37,500 nt of DNA from Smithella sp. SCADC (GTDB lineage: Bacteria > Desulfobacterota > Syntrophia > Syntrophales > Smithellaceae), in contig JQDQ01000232.1 of assembly GCA_000747625.2 (NCBI GenBank), positions 1-37,500 of the forward strand. The letters run 5' to 3'. The notes below the pieces were generated by a model. It did not search any database. It had not been told where the DNA came from and saw only the letters and a program-made list of their open reading frames with translations. The position numbers and the translations under genes are program-made. This document shows, piece after piece, positions 26,216 to 36,075 of the stretch (its first letter is position 1; each line of letters starts with the position of its first letter).

Positions 26216-27898
26216 TTAAATGCATAAAGGGCTGTTGAGTTCCCGGCGCGCTTCCTCTGTAAATGTTTTCAATTGCCCGGCGGGAATACCAAGATTAAGA
26301 AATGTTTGATTGATGATTTCCAGACTGGCTTCAAATTCCGGCTGAACCACATACGTCACACCTTTTTTGTAAAGCGCTTTCATTTGTTCTATCCCTTCCG
26401 CCCTGGCAATGATGTGGATATCGGGATTGATTTTTTGCGCCTGTGCGACAATTCCCAGCGAAACAACAGCCACAGGAGTCGTAATCAACAAAAATTTCGC
26501 TTTGCGCAGGGCTGCGGCTTCCAGAATTGTTCCCTTGGTGGCGTCTCCGAAAATAATCGGGTATCGGCATGCTTTTACTTCCTGACTACGCCGGGAATTC
26601 TGTTCCAGGATGACAAAAGGTATACCGGAGTGGTGGAGAACATTGGCAACGTGCATGCCGACCCGTCCTCCACCTGCGATAACGATATGATCTTTCAGAC
26701 CGCTTTTAGGAAAATGTAAAGGTTTAAGCTTAAGCGGTTTTATAAAACGACGGGCAAAAGCATAAAGCGGAGCGGTCAGACCCGATATAAAAGGTGTCAA
26801 CAGCATAGTAACAATTGTCATTGCCAGCACTAAAGAATAGAATTCGGCAGAAATCGATTTTGTGCCGACACCGACCCTGCCAAGAATAAAAGAAAATTCT
26901 CCAACCTGCGACAGTCCTAATCCCATTGCCAGAGGAATGACATTGCGATAACCAAACGCCCGGCTCAACACGGCAAAAATCAGTGCTTTGCCCAGCATAA
27001 CAAGAACCACCAGAAGCGCTATCATTTGCCAGTGGGCAAAAAGAAATCTGATATCCAACAGCATGCCGATGGACGTAAAAAACAGCAAACTAAAAACATC
27101 ACGCAACGGAATGATATCGCTTAGCGCCTGGTAGCCGTAGTCCGATTCGCTCAATAGAATACCGGCGACGAAAGCGCCAAACGCGAAAGAAAGACCGAAA
27201 ATATAAGTGCCGTATCCGATACCCAAACCGATGGCAGTTGTAGCGATAAGAAAAAGCTCACGCGAATTCCAGTTCGCGATATGTCTCATCAGGCGCGGAA
27301 TGATTTTCGTGCCGATAAAAATTATTGCCAGTAGAAACAAGGCGGCTTTAGCTGCCGCAATAAGCAAAATAGAAAAGCCAGCCTGGATATTGTTTAGCTG
27401 CGGCAGAATAATCAGCATCGGCACAATGGCCAGATCCTGGATAATCAGCACGCCGATCATTACGCGGCTGGAAAGCGTGCCCATCAAACCTTGATTCTCC
27501 AGAGTTTTCAAAATAATCATTGTGCTGGATAGAGAAATCAAGGCTCCAAACCATACGGAAGATGTCCATGTCCAGCCAAACAGTTGACCGATGCCAAACC
27601 CGCAAAGCATTGTCAGAATTATTTGCAGAGGTGTGCCGAAGAGTGCAATCGTTTTGACCGGTTTTAGTTCTCTGAATGAAAACTCAAGACCCAGCGCGAA
27701 AAGCAAAAGAGCTATACCGATTTCCGCCAGCTTTTCGATATTATTAATATCCGAAATCGTGATGCCTCCGGTATAAGGTCCCACGATAATTCCGGCCAGG
27801 ATGTAACCAAGAATCAAAGGCTGTTTCAGCGTCCGGGCAATCAAACCACCCACTAAAGCGGACATAACGATAATTACAATGTCTTCAGCAATGCCCAT
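26216..27898 (-). CDS. Monovalent cation:proton antiporter, CPA2/KefB type, with RCK domain
   Basis: About 560 residues. The N-terminal two-thirds hold about twelve helices of the CPA2 family ([60 protein letters not shown]-like block, [17 protein letters not shown]). The C-terminal part is a Rossmann-type RCK/TrkA-N domain with [17 protein letters not shown] and [13 protein letters not shown]. It exchanges K+ or Na+ for H+ at the inner membrane, with nucleotide binding as gate. ATG 27898 is preferred; a GTG at 27913 would add five residues. It is divergent from an RCK-gated K+ channel, so the pair forms a potassium homeostasis unit. K+ over Na+ is inferred from RCK and context. Confidence 0.9.
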   Translation of the reverse strand: MGIAEDIVIIVMSALVGGLIARTLKQPLILGYILAGIIVGPYTGGITISDINNIEKLAEIGIALLLFALGLEFSFRELKPVKTIALFGTPLQIILTMLCGFGIGQLFGWTWTSSVWFGALISLSSTMIILKTLENQGLMGTLSSRVMIGVLIIQDLAIVPMLIILPQLNNIQAGFSILLIAAAKAALFLLAIIFIGTKIIPRLMRHIANWNSRELFLIATTAIGLGIGYGTYIFGLSFAFGAFVAGILLSESDYGYQALSDIIPLRDVFSLLFFTSIGMLLDIRFLFAHWQMIALLVVLVMLGKALIFAVLSRAFGYRNVIPLAMGLGLSQVGEFSFILGRVGVGTKSISAEFYSLVLAMTIVTMLLTPFISGLTAPLYAFARRFIKPLKLKPLHFPKSGLKDHIVIAGGGRVGMHVANVLHHSGIPFVILEQNSRRSQEVKACRYPIIFGDATKGTILEAAALRKAKFLLITTPVAVVSLGIVAQAQKINPDIHIIARAEGIEQMKALYKKGVTYVVQPEFEASLEIINQTFLNLGIPAGQLKTFTEEARRELNSPLCI

Positions 27899-28017
27899 AA
27901 GATAATACAACACTTTATGAAAAGGTTAAAATATACAACAGATTTAAAAAACTTTTTTAAGTATAGGTGAAGGTATTCCTGCGTGTCAAGGCAATAATGC
28001 TGAGAAGAATTGAATAC

Positions 28018-28046
28018 TTGAATTAATTATGCATTACTTGTATAAG
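28018..28046 (+). promoter_or_regulatory. Putative promoter of the K+ channel gene
   Basis: TTGAAT (28018-28023), a 17-base spacer and TATAAG (28041-28046) match sigma-70 elements. They lie in the divergent region between the antiporter and channel genes. Confidence 0.5.
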
Positions 28047-28144
28047 TATCCATTATTTTTCTTCGGCTGTTAATTATTTTATAAATAATATGTTTGAAAA
28101 TTTCCGGATCAGGTATAAAGAAGCATAAAGGAGAAAATAAACTT

Positions 28145-29143
28145 TTGATATTTACCAGTAAAATAAAAATCGCCCTCATAATATTATTAGCCATTTTTAT
28201 AATCGGCACCTTCGGTTTTCATTTCATCGAAGGATGGAGTTTTGTTGATTCATTTTATACTACAATTGCTACTTTATCTACGGTGGGATATGGGGATTTC
28301 TCACCGGAAACAACAGCAGGCAAATTCTTTGCGGTTTTCGTAATTATTTTTGGCGTGGGCATGATGTTTTATACATTGGTCCTTTTGGCGGAGACTTTTG
28401 TTGAAGGGCGTCTGCGCAATCTATTGGGGAGGGGAAAAGTGGAAAAAATAATCGATAAAATGCATAATCATTATATAATATGCGGCGGCGGTCGTATCGG
28501 TTTTTTGATTTGCCGTGAATTAATGGCGGGGAAAATGCCGTGTGTGGTTATCGATAACAATCCGGAAGTGATTCAAAAGGCTCAGGATGAGGGTTTTATT
28601 TGCTTCAAAGGAGATGCAACACAGGATAAAATATTGATTAAAGCGGGAATCAAACGAGCGAAGGGTGTCGCTTGTGTTCTGCCGTCGGACGCGGAAAATC
28701 TGTACGTTATTTTGACAGCAAAAGAACTCAATCAACAAGTGTATATTATATCCCGCTCCGAGGAAGAAGAATCGGAACACAGGTTGCTTAGGGCAGGAGC
28801 GGATCGTGTGATGTCTCCCTACACACTGGGCGGTGTCAGAATGGCGATGGCTATTTTGCGTCCGGCCATGCTGGACTTCATTGAAATTACCACCCGCCAG
28901 CAAAGTCTGGAATTGCGCATGGAAGAAGTTTCTGTCTGTAAAAACTCACAGTTTATTTCTAAATCACTGGAAGATTCAGGAATACGCAAGCGTTATGGAC
29001 TGATAATTGTTGCCGTGAAAAAGGATTCCGGAAAGATGATTTTCAATCCTATGGCGAATTATATTATTGCCGAAGGTGATAGGTTGATCGCAATGGGTGA
29101 AGATGAAAATGTAAAACAGTTTTCTGAATCGTGTCTGGCGTAG
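28145..29143 (+). CDS. RCK-gated potassium channel, Kch/MthK type
   Basis: About 332 residues. Two membrane helices flank a pore loop with the K+ selectivity filter STVGYGD. A cytoplasmic RCK unit follows: TrkA-N (HYIICGGGRIGFLICREL, then FKGDATQDKILIKAGI) and TrkA-C (residues from about 230, LEDSGIRKRYGLIIVAVKKD). It conducts K+ through the inner membrane and is gated by ligands at the RCK ring. I prefer TTG 28145, 11 bases after AAAGGAG (28127-28133). A longer frame from TTG 28094 adds KISGSGIKKHKGENKL but places that ribosome site inside the gene. The lipoprotein gene follows 15 bases downstream with its own good ribosome site. Confidence 0.9.
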   Translation: MIFTSKIKIALIILLAIFIIGTFGFHFIEGWSFVDSFYTTIATLSTVGYGDFSPETTAGKFFAVFVIIFGVGMMFYTLVLLAETFVEGRLRNLLGRGKVEKIIDKMHNHYIICGGGRIGFLICRELMAGKMPCVVIDNNPEVIQKAQDEGFICFKGDATQDKILIKAGIKRAKGVACVLPSDAENLYVILTAKELNQQVYIISRSEEEESEHRLLRAGADRVMSPYTLGGVRMAMAILRPAMLDFIEITTRQQSLELRMEEVSVCKNSQFISKSLEDSGIRKRYGLIIVAVKKDSGKMIFNPMANYIIAEGDRLIAMGEDENVKQFSESCLA

Positions 29144-29158
29144 AAAAAGGAGTAGAAC

Positions 29159-29842
29159 ATGAAAGTAAACAAATTATGCTATTTATGGAAATGGATATTT
29201 CTGATTTTTATTTTCATTTTTATGGGCTGCGTCGGCCCCAGTCTGTACAGCGTTAATATATACTACGATGCGGATCAGGCTGCTATCCCTGCATATTTCC
29301 AGGCCGACAAAACATCTGGCGCCATTATTTCCGTTGCTGAATTTACCGATACGCGTCAGATGGACGACCGGCTTGTAATTGGACGTGTGACAGAATCGGA
29401 TGGAACAAAAGTATTGCTATTGCCCAAGAATGTCAAAGCAACAAAGGCTGTAGCCAACGGCATAAAAGAATATTTAAGAAAGGCTGGATATAAAGTTCCC
29501 AATAAAATTGAACAATGGAATTTAAAGGAACAAAACATGCCGCAGGGGGTTGCCAATATACTTATCGGTGGCAATATAGAGGAGTTGGAGATTTCCTGCC
29601 TTAAAGGATTTCCTACAAACTCCTGCAAAACCAATATAAAATTAACTTTTGTTTTCGCCGATGTGACTAAGGGCAAAATACTTTATGAAGGTAAAGTGGA
29701 AAGCAATTATTCAAAAGAATATGCTCTGTTTTCTGAAGAAGTTCTGGGAGAACAGGCAGGCATTGCTCTTGGTGATGCCATTGAAAAATTATTTACAGAA
29801 AAAATGGTAGCACAGAAACTTAAAGAAGCCATTGCTCGTTAG
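29159..29842 (+). CDS. Lipoprotein of unknown function
   Basis: A 227-residue protein with a strong signal ending in the lipobox FMGC (C24), so it is probably an outer-membrane-facing lipoprotein. The mature part has ISVAEFTDTRQMDDRLVIGR, VANGIKEYLRKAGYKV and ANILIGGNIEELEISC, which resemble the YajG / DUF4136-like group of small periplasmic lipoproteins; this is weak. AAAAAGGAG is eight bases before the ATG. It lies directly behind the K+ channel gene and may be co-transcribed, without an obvious functional link. It ends eight bases before the convergent alcohol dehydrogenase gene. Confidence 0.7.
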   Translation: MKVNKLCYLWKWIFLIFIFIFMGCVGPSLYSVNIYYDADQAAIPAYFQADKTSGAIISVAEFTDTRQMDDRLVIGRVTESDGTKVLLLPKNVKATKAVANGIKEYLRKAGYKVPNKIEQWNLKEQNMPQGVANILIGGNIEELEISCLKGFPTNSCKTNIKLTFVFADVTKGKILYEGKVESNYSKEYALFSEEVLGEQAGIALGDAIEKLFTEKMVAQKLKEAIAR

Positions 29843-29850
29843 TGGAGCGC

Positions 29851-30864
29851 TCAAATGTTGGGTTTAATGATCACCTTGATGGATTCCCTGCCGTTTGTTA
29901 CCAATTGGAAACCTTTAACAATTTCTGCTAAGGGAAGCCGGTGTGTAATCAGGTTGTCCACGACAATATGACGCCATTCTATGAGCTTTATTGCTTCAAT
30001 AATATCCAATGGCCCGCAATAATAAGAGGTGAGAATGGTAATTTCCTTCATCCAGAAATCATTGACCGGAACAACCACTTTTTTGTCCGGTCCGGGAACA
30101 GCAAAGAGCACGACAATTCCGCCCTTATCCACGCATTTCCATGCCTGCTCCACCGCCGAATCAGCTGAGGCGCATAAAAAGACGACGTCTGCTTTTTTAC
30201 AGCTTTCTTTTACGAATTGCTTTGAAATATCATCCGCCGCATTGGTGATAATATCGGCTCCCATTTGTCTGGCAATTTCCAGTTTTTTTTGGTTGATGTC
30301 TGCGGCGATTATCCTGCATCCTTTTGTTCGCGCCAGTTTAACGTTAAGCAAACCGGACATTCCGCAACCGATGACCAAAACGGTTTGCCCCTTTTTTACG
30401 CCGGCCAGCCTTTGCGCTCTCACGACGCAGGCCAGAGGTTCGATAAACGTGCTTTGATCAAAGGAAATGTCTTGAGGAAGCAGATAAGTTCCGTTTTCTA
30501 TTAAAATCTCCGGAACAAGAATGTATTCGGCAAAGCCGCCGGGAAGCCTCTCCTTGACCTCCAAACATTGCGGATAGTGCCCGTTTTTGCAGTAATAACA
30601 TTTCATACAGGGCACTTTCGGAGCGATAAAAACACGGTCACCCGGTTTATATTTATTTACTGATTTGCCGACACTTACAACTTGTGCGCCTATTTCATGT
30701 CCCTGCACCAGCGGTGCTCGCGGAAGGCGATACCATTCTACAATATCGCTGCCGCAGATGCCGCAGGAAATAACCTTGACCAGCATTTCCTTTTTATTGG
30801 GCTTCGGAGTCGGCACATTTTTGATGCGGATATCCTTGTTGTTGTACCAGAGCGCGATCTTCAT
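29851..30864 (-). CDS. Zinc-dependent medium-chain alcohol dehydrogenase
   Basis: A 337-residue MDR-family oxidoreductase, probably oxidising a polyol or secondary alcohol with NAD. Catalytic zinc ligands are C37 (CGICGSD) and H56/E57 (VQGHEIGA). The structural zinc site has C86, C89, C92 and C100 ([15 protein letters not shown]). The Rossmann motif is [17 protein letters not shown]. The pattern is close to sorbitol and threonine dehydrogenases, but the substrate is not fixed by sequence. Its ATG overlaps the stop of the LsrF-like gene by four bases (ATGA), so the two are translationally coupled and likely act on linked metabolites. The gene ends the glp-linked cluster. Confidence 0.9.
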   Translation of the reverse strand: MKIALWYNNKDIRIKNVPTPKPNKKEMLVKVISCGICGSDIVEWYRLPRAPLVQGHEIGAQVVSVGKSVNKYKPGDRVFIAPKVPCMKCYYCKNGHYPQCLEVKERLPGGFAEYILVPEILIENGTYLLPQDISFDQSTFIEPLACVVRAQRLAGVKKGQTVLVIGCGMSGLLNVKLARTKGCRIIAADINQKKLEIARQMGADIITNAADDISKQFVKESCKKADVVFLCASADSAVEQAWKCVDKGGIVVLFAVPGPDKKVVVPVNDFWMKEITILTSYYCGPLDIIEAIKLIEWRHIVVDNLITHRLPLAEIVKGFQLVTNGRESIKVIIKPNI

Positions 30865-31742
30865 TTTTCCTTTTTCAAAGTTTTATAGAGATCAAAAGCT
30901 TTCTTCGGAGTTTCGTTATCATGGACAACGGAGCGCACCGCCTGAATCATGGCAATAGGCGCATCCGACTGGAAAATATTGCGTCCCATATCCACACCGG
31001 CGGCGCCTTTTTGAACTGCGTTATAGGCCATGGTCAGGGCTTCAAGTTCCGGAATCTTCTTTCCGCCAGCCATGACAATCGGTACAGGGCAGGAAGAAGT
31101 TACTGTCTCGAAATCTTTTTCCACATAATAGGTCTTGATGTAGTGGGCGCCAAGCTCCGCGCAAATTCTACAGGCCAAACGAAAATATTTCGCATCGCGG
31201 GCCATATCCTTTCCTACAGCCGTGACCGCGAGAGTGGGAATTCCATAACGGTTACCGATATCAACCATTTTGGTCATGTTGATGACAGACTGTTTTTCAT
31301 ATTCACCGCCGATAAACACCTGTACCGCCATGGCGCAGACATTTAAACGGATGGAGTCTTCGATATCAACAGCGATTTCTTCATTGGAGAGTTCCTTGAG
31401 AATGCTGGCGCCTCCGGAAACCCGCAGTACGATAGCCTGAGAAGTGGAAGGTGGTATAACACTGCGGAGAATTCCCCTTGTCAGCATGAGAGTGTCCGCG
31501 TAAGGCGCTAAAGGAAGTATATTAATATCAACCCTTTCCAGGCCGGTCGTTGGTCCCTGGAAATAACCATGATCTATTGCCAGCATAACTGTCCGGCCGG
31601 AGACTGGATTAAATATTCTGGAGAGTCTGTTTTTCATTCCCCAATCCAGGGAATTCGATCCTTTAAGAAAAAATCCCTGCGTTTGCTGAGGCATATCGCA
31701 ATGAAACATTTTGGCTTCTTTGATTCCATCCGCATCCGGCAT
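30861..31742 (-). CDS. lsrF: LsrF-like thiolase / class I aldolase family protein
   Basis: A 293-residue protein of the DeoC/FbaB aldolase fold, highly similar to LsrF, which transfers an acetyl group from phospho-hydroxypentanedione, a breakdown product of phospho-AI-2, to CoA. Shared blocks: [68 protein letters not shown] with the Schiff-base lysine, [18 protein letters not shown] and [16 protein letters not shown] 31742 is chosen (AAAGGAG ten bases upstream, length equal to the 291-residue E. coli LsrF); an upstream in-frame codon at 31802 adds 20 odd residues. No lsrA-D, lsrK or lsrG are present. It sits between glpC and an alcohol dehydrogenase, so its substrate may differ. Confidence 0.88.
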   Translation of the reverse strand: MPDADGIKEAKMFHCDMPQQTQGFFLKGSNSLDWGMKNRLSRIFNPVSGRTVMLAIDHGYFQGPTTGLERVDINILPLAPYADTLMLTRGILRSVIPPSTSQAIVLRVSGGASILKELSNEEIAVDIEDSIRLNVCAMAVQVFIGGEYEKQSVINMTKMVDIGNRYGIPTLAVTAVGKDMARDAKYFRLACRICAELGAHYIKTYYVEKDFETVTSSCPVPIVMAGGKKIPELEALTMAYNAVQKGAAGVDMGRNIFQSDAPIAMIQAVRSVVHDNETPKKAFDLYKTLKKEK

Positions 31743-31888
31743 ATCTTGTGCGCTCCTTTCTTCTTCAAGAAGTTGGTTTAGTCTTTGTCTTGTTTGATGC
31801 AATCTTGCATATTTTTAAAAATCAGTCAAATTCACTTTCAGAAATTAGTTGTTTACAAAAAGAAAACAAATCATTTGCTGAAGGAAAT

Positions 31889-33073
31889 TTATTTTTGATT
31901 TGTTATGTTCAGTGATTCGCAGAGTATTTCCGCCGGATCCAGAGCGGTTATTCCGGAGAGTCCTTCCAACTGCATCCGACAGGAACCGCAATCTGCAACA
32001 ATATTTTTCGCTCCTGTCTTTTTGATTAAGGAAACAGCCCGATTGCCAATTTGTATCGCCGTAAACTCGTTATTTTCTTTAAAACCGTAACTGCCGGAGA
32101 GTCCGCAACAGGTGTCATCAAAAATTTCACATTCCAAACCTGGTATAGTTGCCATAAGTTTTTGGGCCGGATAGCCGATTTTCAATGCTCTGAGATGACA
32201 TGGAATATGATAGGCTATTTTACGCCGTACTTTTCCAAATTCAGGTTTGGCGTATCCTTCATTAATGAGTTTGATAATATACTCGTGAAGATTATAGCTG
32301 CTCTCGGCAATTTTTTTGCCCTGCGGAATTTCCATGATGCCGGGGTAATCATGCAGAATACAGAGACCGCAGGAGGTGCATGCATAAACGATATCATAAC
32401 CGGCGTCTATGTAGTCGGATAATGAAGAAGCGTTTTTTTGTGCGAAGTATTTGGCGAGCGCCAGGTTTCCGTTGCCCAGCGCGGGCAATCCGCAGCACCA
32501 CTGGGGCGGCAAGACGACATCAACATTCATAGCGGCAAGAAGTCTGACAATCTTTCTTCCTATATCAGGGCGGTAGAAATTTATAAAACATCCGTAAAAG
32601 AAGGCGACTTTTTTTGTGCCTTTGTTCAGATTCTTTTTCCCTTGGCGCATTGCCCGGAAACTAAATTTGGGAAAGGGGATGTACGTTGATATTCCTATTT
32701 TACGAAGAATATTCTTTCCCGTTTCGCTAGAAGCGAATTTATTGGCCAGGGGAGCGGTCAATGAACCCAGAGCGCTTAAATAATAATTGTTGGCAAAAAG
32801 CAGGTGTGTCGCAGTTTGCGGATGTTCCTTGCCGTATCTTTGCTGTTCCCGAAGGATAATTTGTGCCGGTTCCACTCCGCAGGGACAGGCCATTTCGCAG
32901 CGCTTGCACTGGCTGCATAAAAAAACCCATTCATCCTGAGCTTTTTCTTTTTCCGACCGGAAACGCTGGGCGTCAGGCCCCGCCTGTTTTGGTCCGGGAA
33001 AATCCGGATTCACTCTGAATACGGGACAGTTTTCGACACAAATCGTGCAGCGTATGCAATGTTCATAGTTCAT
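31889..33073 (-). CDS. glpC: Anaerobic glycerol-3-phosphate dehydrogenase subunit C
   Basis: A 394-residue iron-sulfur protein that anchors GlpAB to the membrane and passes electrons to the quinone pool. Two ferredoxin-type 4Fe-4S motifs: C6/C9/C12/C16 (CIRCTICVENCPV) and C53/C56/C59/C63 (CSQCKRCEMACP). Two CCG domains: PQWCCGLPALGNG and DDTCCGLSGSYGF, the heterodisulfide-reductase-like fold. ATG 33073 overlaps glpB by 11 bases. Upstream frame residues to 33133 are glpB in another frame. Length is as expected for GlpC. About 145 bases separate it from lsrF. Confidence 0.93.
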   Translation of the reverse strand: MNYEHCIRCTICVENCPVFRVNPDFPGPKQAGPDAQRFRSEKEKAQDEWVFLCSQCKRCEMACPCGVEPAQIILREQQRYGKEHPQTATHLLFANNYYLSALGSLTAPLANKFASSETGKNILRKIGISTYIPFPKFSFRAMRQGKKNLNKGTKKVAFFYGCFINFYRPDIGRKIVRLLAAMNVDVVLPPQWCCGLPALGNGNLALAKYFAQKNASSLSDYIDAGYDIVYACTSCGLCILHDYPGIMEIPQGKKIAESSYNLHEYIIKLINEGYAKPEFGKVRRKIAYHIPCHLRALKIGYPAQKLMATIPGLECEIFDDTCCGLSGSYGFKENNEFTAIQIGNRAVSLIKKTGAKNIVADCGSCRMQLEGLSGITALDPAEILCESLNITNQK

Positions 33074-34268
33074 GAGATAGATACTCCGCGCAGGACTGCG
33101 CCGCTGCATGGGCTGTGGCCAGCGCCAGGCCATGACCGCATCCGTTTTTCAGTATTTCCGTTTCGGCCAGAATCCCGCCGCATAAAAAGATATTGTTCCA
33201 CGGAGAATCAGCCGGACGCATGGATGAATCAACAATGATACCGGCTCTGCCGATACCATGATTCAGAGAGAAATAATCATTGTCGAACCAGGTTTCGCGC
33301 GGTCCGGAAATGTGTACCGGCAGATTAAATACATTTTCCATAATGTCCTGGCGTGTGGCGGTCAGGCCACCACCGACAAAAGAACCTGTGCCCAGAATAA
33401 AAGCTCTGGCGTTAATGCTGTTGGGCCTTCCTTCGGAATGCGTAGTCACTGCTTCAATAAGCTTTCCTGTTTTTTCTGTTCCAACCACAGGCCATGCCCA
33501 GTAGATAGCGCCTCCTTTTTTGCGAAAGTATTTCTTCAGCGCGTCAAAAAGTCTTCTGCCGGGCATGGAGGGCGGAATGGTTGGAATTTCAAAGACGGGT
33601 TTTCCCATGAGAACCGCTATGGAGTTGACAATTTCACTTGCCGATTCCAGACCGGCAACAGCGGGTAGGGCAATTTTATCTTCATCAATGTGAAGTTTGT
33701 CCATCCAAATGATAAATCTTTCAAAGAAATTTTTGTCCTCGAAGCGTGAGGCAATACTCATGATACTGTAAACGCCGGCATCAAATACCGAAAAGTTGGT
33801 ATTCTTGCGTCTCGATACAATATATCCGGGATAAAAATCTTTTATTCCTTTGAAAGTAACTATATGGATACTGTCTGTATTATTCTGAGGCGCCGCTTCC
33901 ATCGTTGAAGGAACAAGGCAGGAAGTTTTAAATGTGCCCAAAGCAGAAACAACAGAACGGTTTTTTTCGATAGAGCCTGCATAGGGCATGCCCATATCCA
34001 TCATCACCGTTTGAAAATAATTCAATGACTGCCGGATAGTTTTTTCGTCAACAAGATGAAAGGGATGTTCCGGCGGGAGATTTTTTATACCCGTAAGAGG
34101 ATTTTCATCGCAGGAGCATACATCAACACAGCCGGTAGAAAGACAGGCCGTCGGTTCTCCGGTGGTAACGAGGGCGACATTGAAACCGCGTTCGGCGAGC
34201 AGTGCTCCAGTTGTCAGACCAGCCACACCGGCCCCTATAATAACAACATCATATTCGGTAACGCTCAT
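33063..34268 (-). CDS. glpB: Anaerobic glycerol-3-phosphate dehydrogenase subunit B
   Basis: A 401-residue flavoprotein subunit of the GlpABC complex, working with GlpA in glycerol 3-phosphate oxidation. The N-terminus has the FAD dinucleotide-binding motif VVIIGAGVAGLTTGALLAER; the C-terminal part has FILGTGSFVGGGL and NIFLCGGILAETE, the second flavin contact region. ATG 34268 overlaps the glpA stop by four bases (ATGA), and glpC overlaps its end by 11 bases. This fixes the start and shows tight coupling of all three subunits. An alternative earlier start at 34343 would add only glpA-frame codons. Confidence 0.92.
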   Translation of the reverse strand: MSVTEYDVVIIGAGVAGLTTGALLAERGFNVALVTTGEPTACLSTGCVDVCSCDENPLTGIKNLPPEHPFHLVDEKTIRQSLNYFQTVMMDMGMPYAGSIEKNRSVVSALGTFKTSCLVPSTMEAAPQNNTDSIHIVTFKGIKDFYPGYIVSRRKNTNFSVFDAGVYSIMSIASRFEDKNFFERFIIWMDKLHIDEDKIALPAVAGLESASEIVNSIAVLMGKPVFEIPTIPPSMPGRRLFDALKKYFRKKGGAIYWAWPVVGTEKTGKLIEAVTTHSEGRPNSINARAFILGTGSFVGGGLTATRQDIMENVFNLPVHISGPRETWFDNDYFSLNHGIGRAGIIVDSSMRPADSPWNNIFLCGGILAETEILKNGCGHGLALATAHAAAQSCAEYLSHEL

Positions 34269-35767
34269 TTGGATTTCTCCATGGCCAGAATTCCCAGATA
34301 TATATATTCCACAAGCTGTTCTTCGCGAAGTTGGTCTCCCCACAGAGCATGCCTGATGCCTTTATATCGGCGCTGGAGAAAATTGCGCAGTATTTCCATG
34401 GACTGTTCCGGAGATATAACACTCATGTCGTTCATAATGCCCAGCGCGCGGAAAGTACAGAAACCTCCCTGACATGGTCCCATGCCCAGGCGCGTCCGAT
34501 GCTGGATATCGCCTACATTGCGCGTTGATGTCTGTTTGATTATCCTTTCCACATCCCCTCTGGTGACAAGTTCGCATTCGCAAACGATATTTTTTAAATC
34601 TGCCAGACGTTTGGCAAGAGGATAACCGCTCAACTCTTCCTGTCCGTCCAATGATATTTCTGCCGTTTCGCATGTTTTCTTAAGATTAAAAGAAGCCATT
34701 ATTGTATCAACCATCTTCTCTGCCATCAGCCGGAAGGTGGAGAGTTTTCCTCCCACGATACTGTATAAGCCGTTTTCATGGTTGATAATACGGAAGCCGC
34801 GAGAAATTTCATGGCTGTCTATTTTTTGGGATTTGAGCAGCGGACGGACACCCGAAAATGCCCTGATGATACGGGTATTGTTGAAATGCGGAATCATTCG
34901 CCCCGCCTCGCTGATGATGGTATCTACTTCGGGATACTCCATACTGATTCTATCCGGATCTTCCACGCTCAGCGATGTTGTTCCGGCCAGACATACAGCT
35001 TCATTGGGCACGATTATATCACCGTCGGAAGGATGTCTTAGTCTGCTAATTACCATGTTGGTCAGACGGTGATTCGTGATGACCAGAGACCCTTTCACCA
35101 GAGTCATCGGCACTTCGGAACCCGCAAGAGATGCAATTATGTTGGCCCAGGCACCGGTAGCGTTAATGATAATATTGCCGTGAATTTCTTTATCCATTCC
35201 TGTTGATTGATCAATGGCTTTGATACCGATGCAACGGCCGTGTGCTTTGATAATTTCAGTGACCTTATGCCGTGTGAAAATAATTCCACCGCGTAGCTCG
35301 GAAGTTCGAATATTGAGCAGGCAAAGACGAAACGGATCAATGGAGCAATCGGGAACTCTGATTGCTTCCTCGATTTCAGGATTTAAGTTGGGTACCAAAT
35401 CAAAGGCTTTGGTTGAGGAAAGAACTTCGGCGGGAATGCCCACTTCCTCGCAACCCTTGAGAAATACTTCCCGGAAACGTTTGGAATCGCCGGGCAGGCG
35501 AACGAACAAACCACCTGTTTGTTCGACGCATTTTTTCCCGATTCTTCGAAGAATAAGATTTTCTTCATAACATTCACGGGCAGCTTGCGGGTCGGTAACC
35601 GCATATCTTCCTCCGCTGTGCAGAAGACCGTGGCAGGCGCCTGTGGCTCCCGCAGCGAAATCGCCCTTCTCCACGAGACAATGAGGAATGCCACGCAGTG
35701 CCAGATCACGGGCAATTCCGCAACCGGTCGCTCCACCGCCAATAATAATCACATCCGTTTTAATCAT
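34265..35767 (-). CDS. glpA: Anaerobic glycerol-3-phosphate dehydrogenase subunit A
   Basis: A 500-residue FAD enzyme oxidising sn-glycerol 3-phosphate to dihydroxyacetone phosphate. The FAD motif is VIIIGGGATGCGIARDLALR, followed by GATGACHGLLHSGGRYAV, the GlpA/GlpD substrate-domain block, and ENGLYSIVGGKLSTFRLMAE. A C-terminal BFD-like 2Fe-2S domain carries Cys in CECELVTRGD and GPCQGGFC, which distinguishes anaerobic GlpA from aerobic GlpD. The coding sequence is intact. It is separated from glpK by a repeat-filled gap, so it may depend on its own promoter there. Confidence 0.94.
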   Translation of the reverse strand: MIKTDVIIIGGGATGCGIARDLALRGIPHCLVEKGDFAAGATGACHGLLHSGGRYAVTDPQAARECYEENLILRRIGKKCVEQTGGLFVRLPGDSKRFREVFLKGCEEVGIPAEVLSSTKAFDLVPNLNPEIEEAIRVPDCSIDPFRLCLLNIRTSELRGGIIFTRHKVTEIIKAHGRCIGIKAIDQSTGMDKEIHGNIIINATGAWANIIASLAGSEVPMTLVKGSLVITNHRLTNMVISRLRHPSDGDIIVPNEAVCLAGTTSLSVEDPDRISMEYPEVDTIISEAGRMIPHFNNTRIIRAFSGVRPLLKSQKIDSHEISRGFRIINHENGLYSIVGGKLSTFRLMAEKMVDTIMASFNLKKTCETAEISLDGQEELSGYPLAKRLADLKNIVCECELVTRGDVERIIKQTSTRNVGDIQHRTRLGMGPCQGGFCTFRALGIMNDMSVISPEQSMEILRNFLQRRYKGIRHALWGDQLREEQLVEYIYLGILAMEKSK

Positions 35768-36075
35768 TTGATCCTACACTTCTTTTTTTGTCATTGCGAG
35801 TTCACGGCAGTGAACGTGGCAATCTTTATGACGTGGAGTAGATACGAGATTGCTTCGGTCGTTTCACTCCCTCCTAAGAAACTTCAATGAGCAATCCCCC
35901 TCTTTCTTAAAGAAGGGGAGATTTTACGGAATTGCACCGATTGAAAAATCCCCCTCAATCCCCCTGATACAAAAGGGGGAAGAAGAAACCGTGTAAAAAT
36001 AGATCAGTTTCTTCCATTAATAACCCGGTGCATAGCATCGGGTAAATTGCTCGCAAAGACATTGTGACACAGTAT
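35768..36075. repeat. Cluster of palindromic intergenic repeats between glpK and glpA
   Basis: At least three unrelated hairpins. A GTCATTGCGAG...GTGGCAATCT unit at 35789-35823 includes TTCAC-GGCA-GTGAA, followed by a degraded GAGATTGCTTCGGTCGTTTCACTCC arm. CCCCTCTTT-ctt-AAAGAAGGGG lies at about 35894-35920. CCCCCT-gatacaaa-AGGGGG lies at about 35965-35985. These belong to widespread short palindromic repeats; no coding region is present. They sit upstream of glpA and may affect read-through from glpK. Confidence 0.7.

Noticed and set aside
28094-28144. N-terminal extension of the K+ channel from TTG 28094
   Set aside because: A good AAAGGAG lies inside this stretch, correctly spaced for TTG 28145, and the added residues are polar and not family-like.
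30861-31742. Complete AI-2 (lsr) quorum-signal uptake system
   Set aside because: Only the LsrF-like gene is present; no LsrK, LsrG, LsrR or transporter genes are in the window, and the FGGY gene is clearly a glpK remnant.
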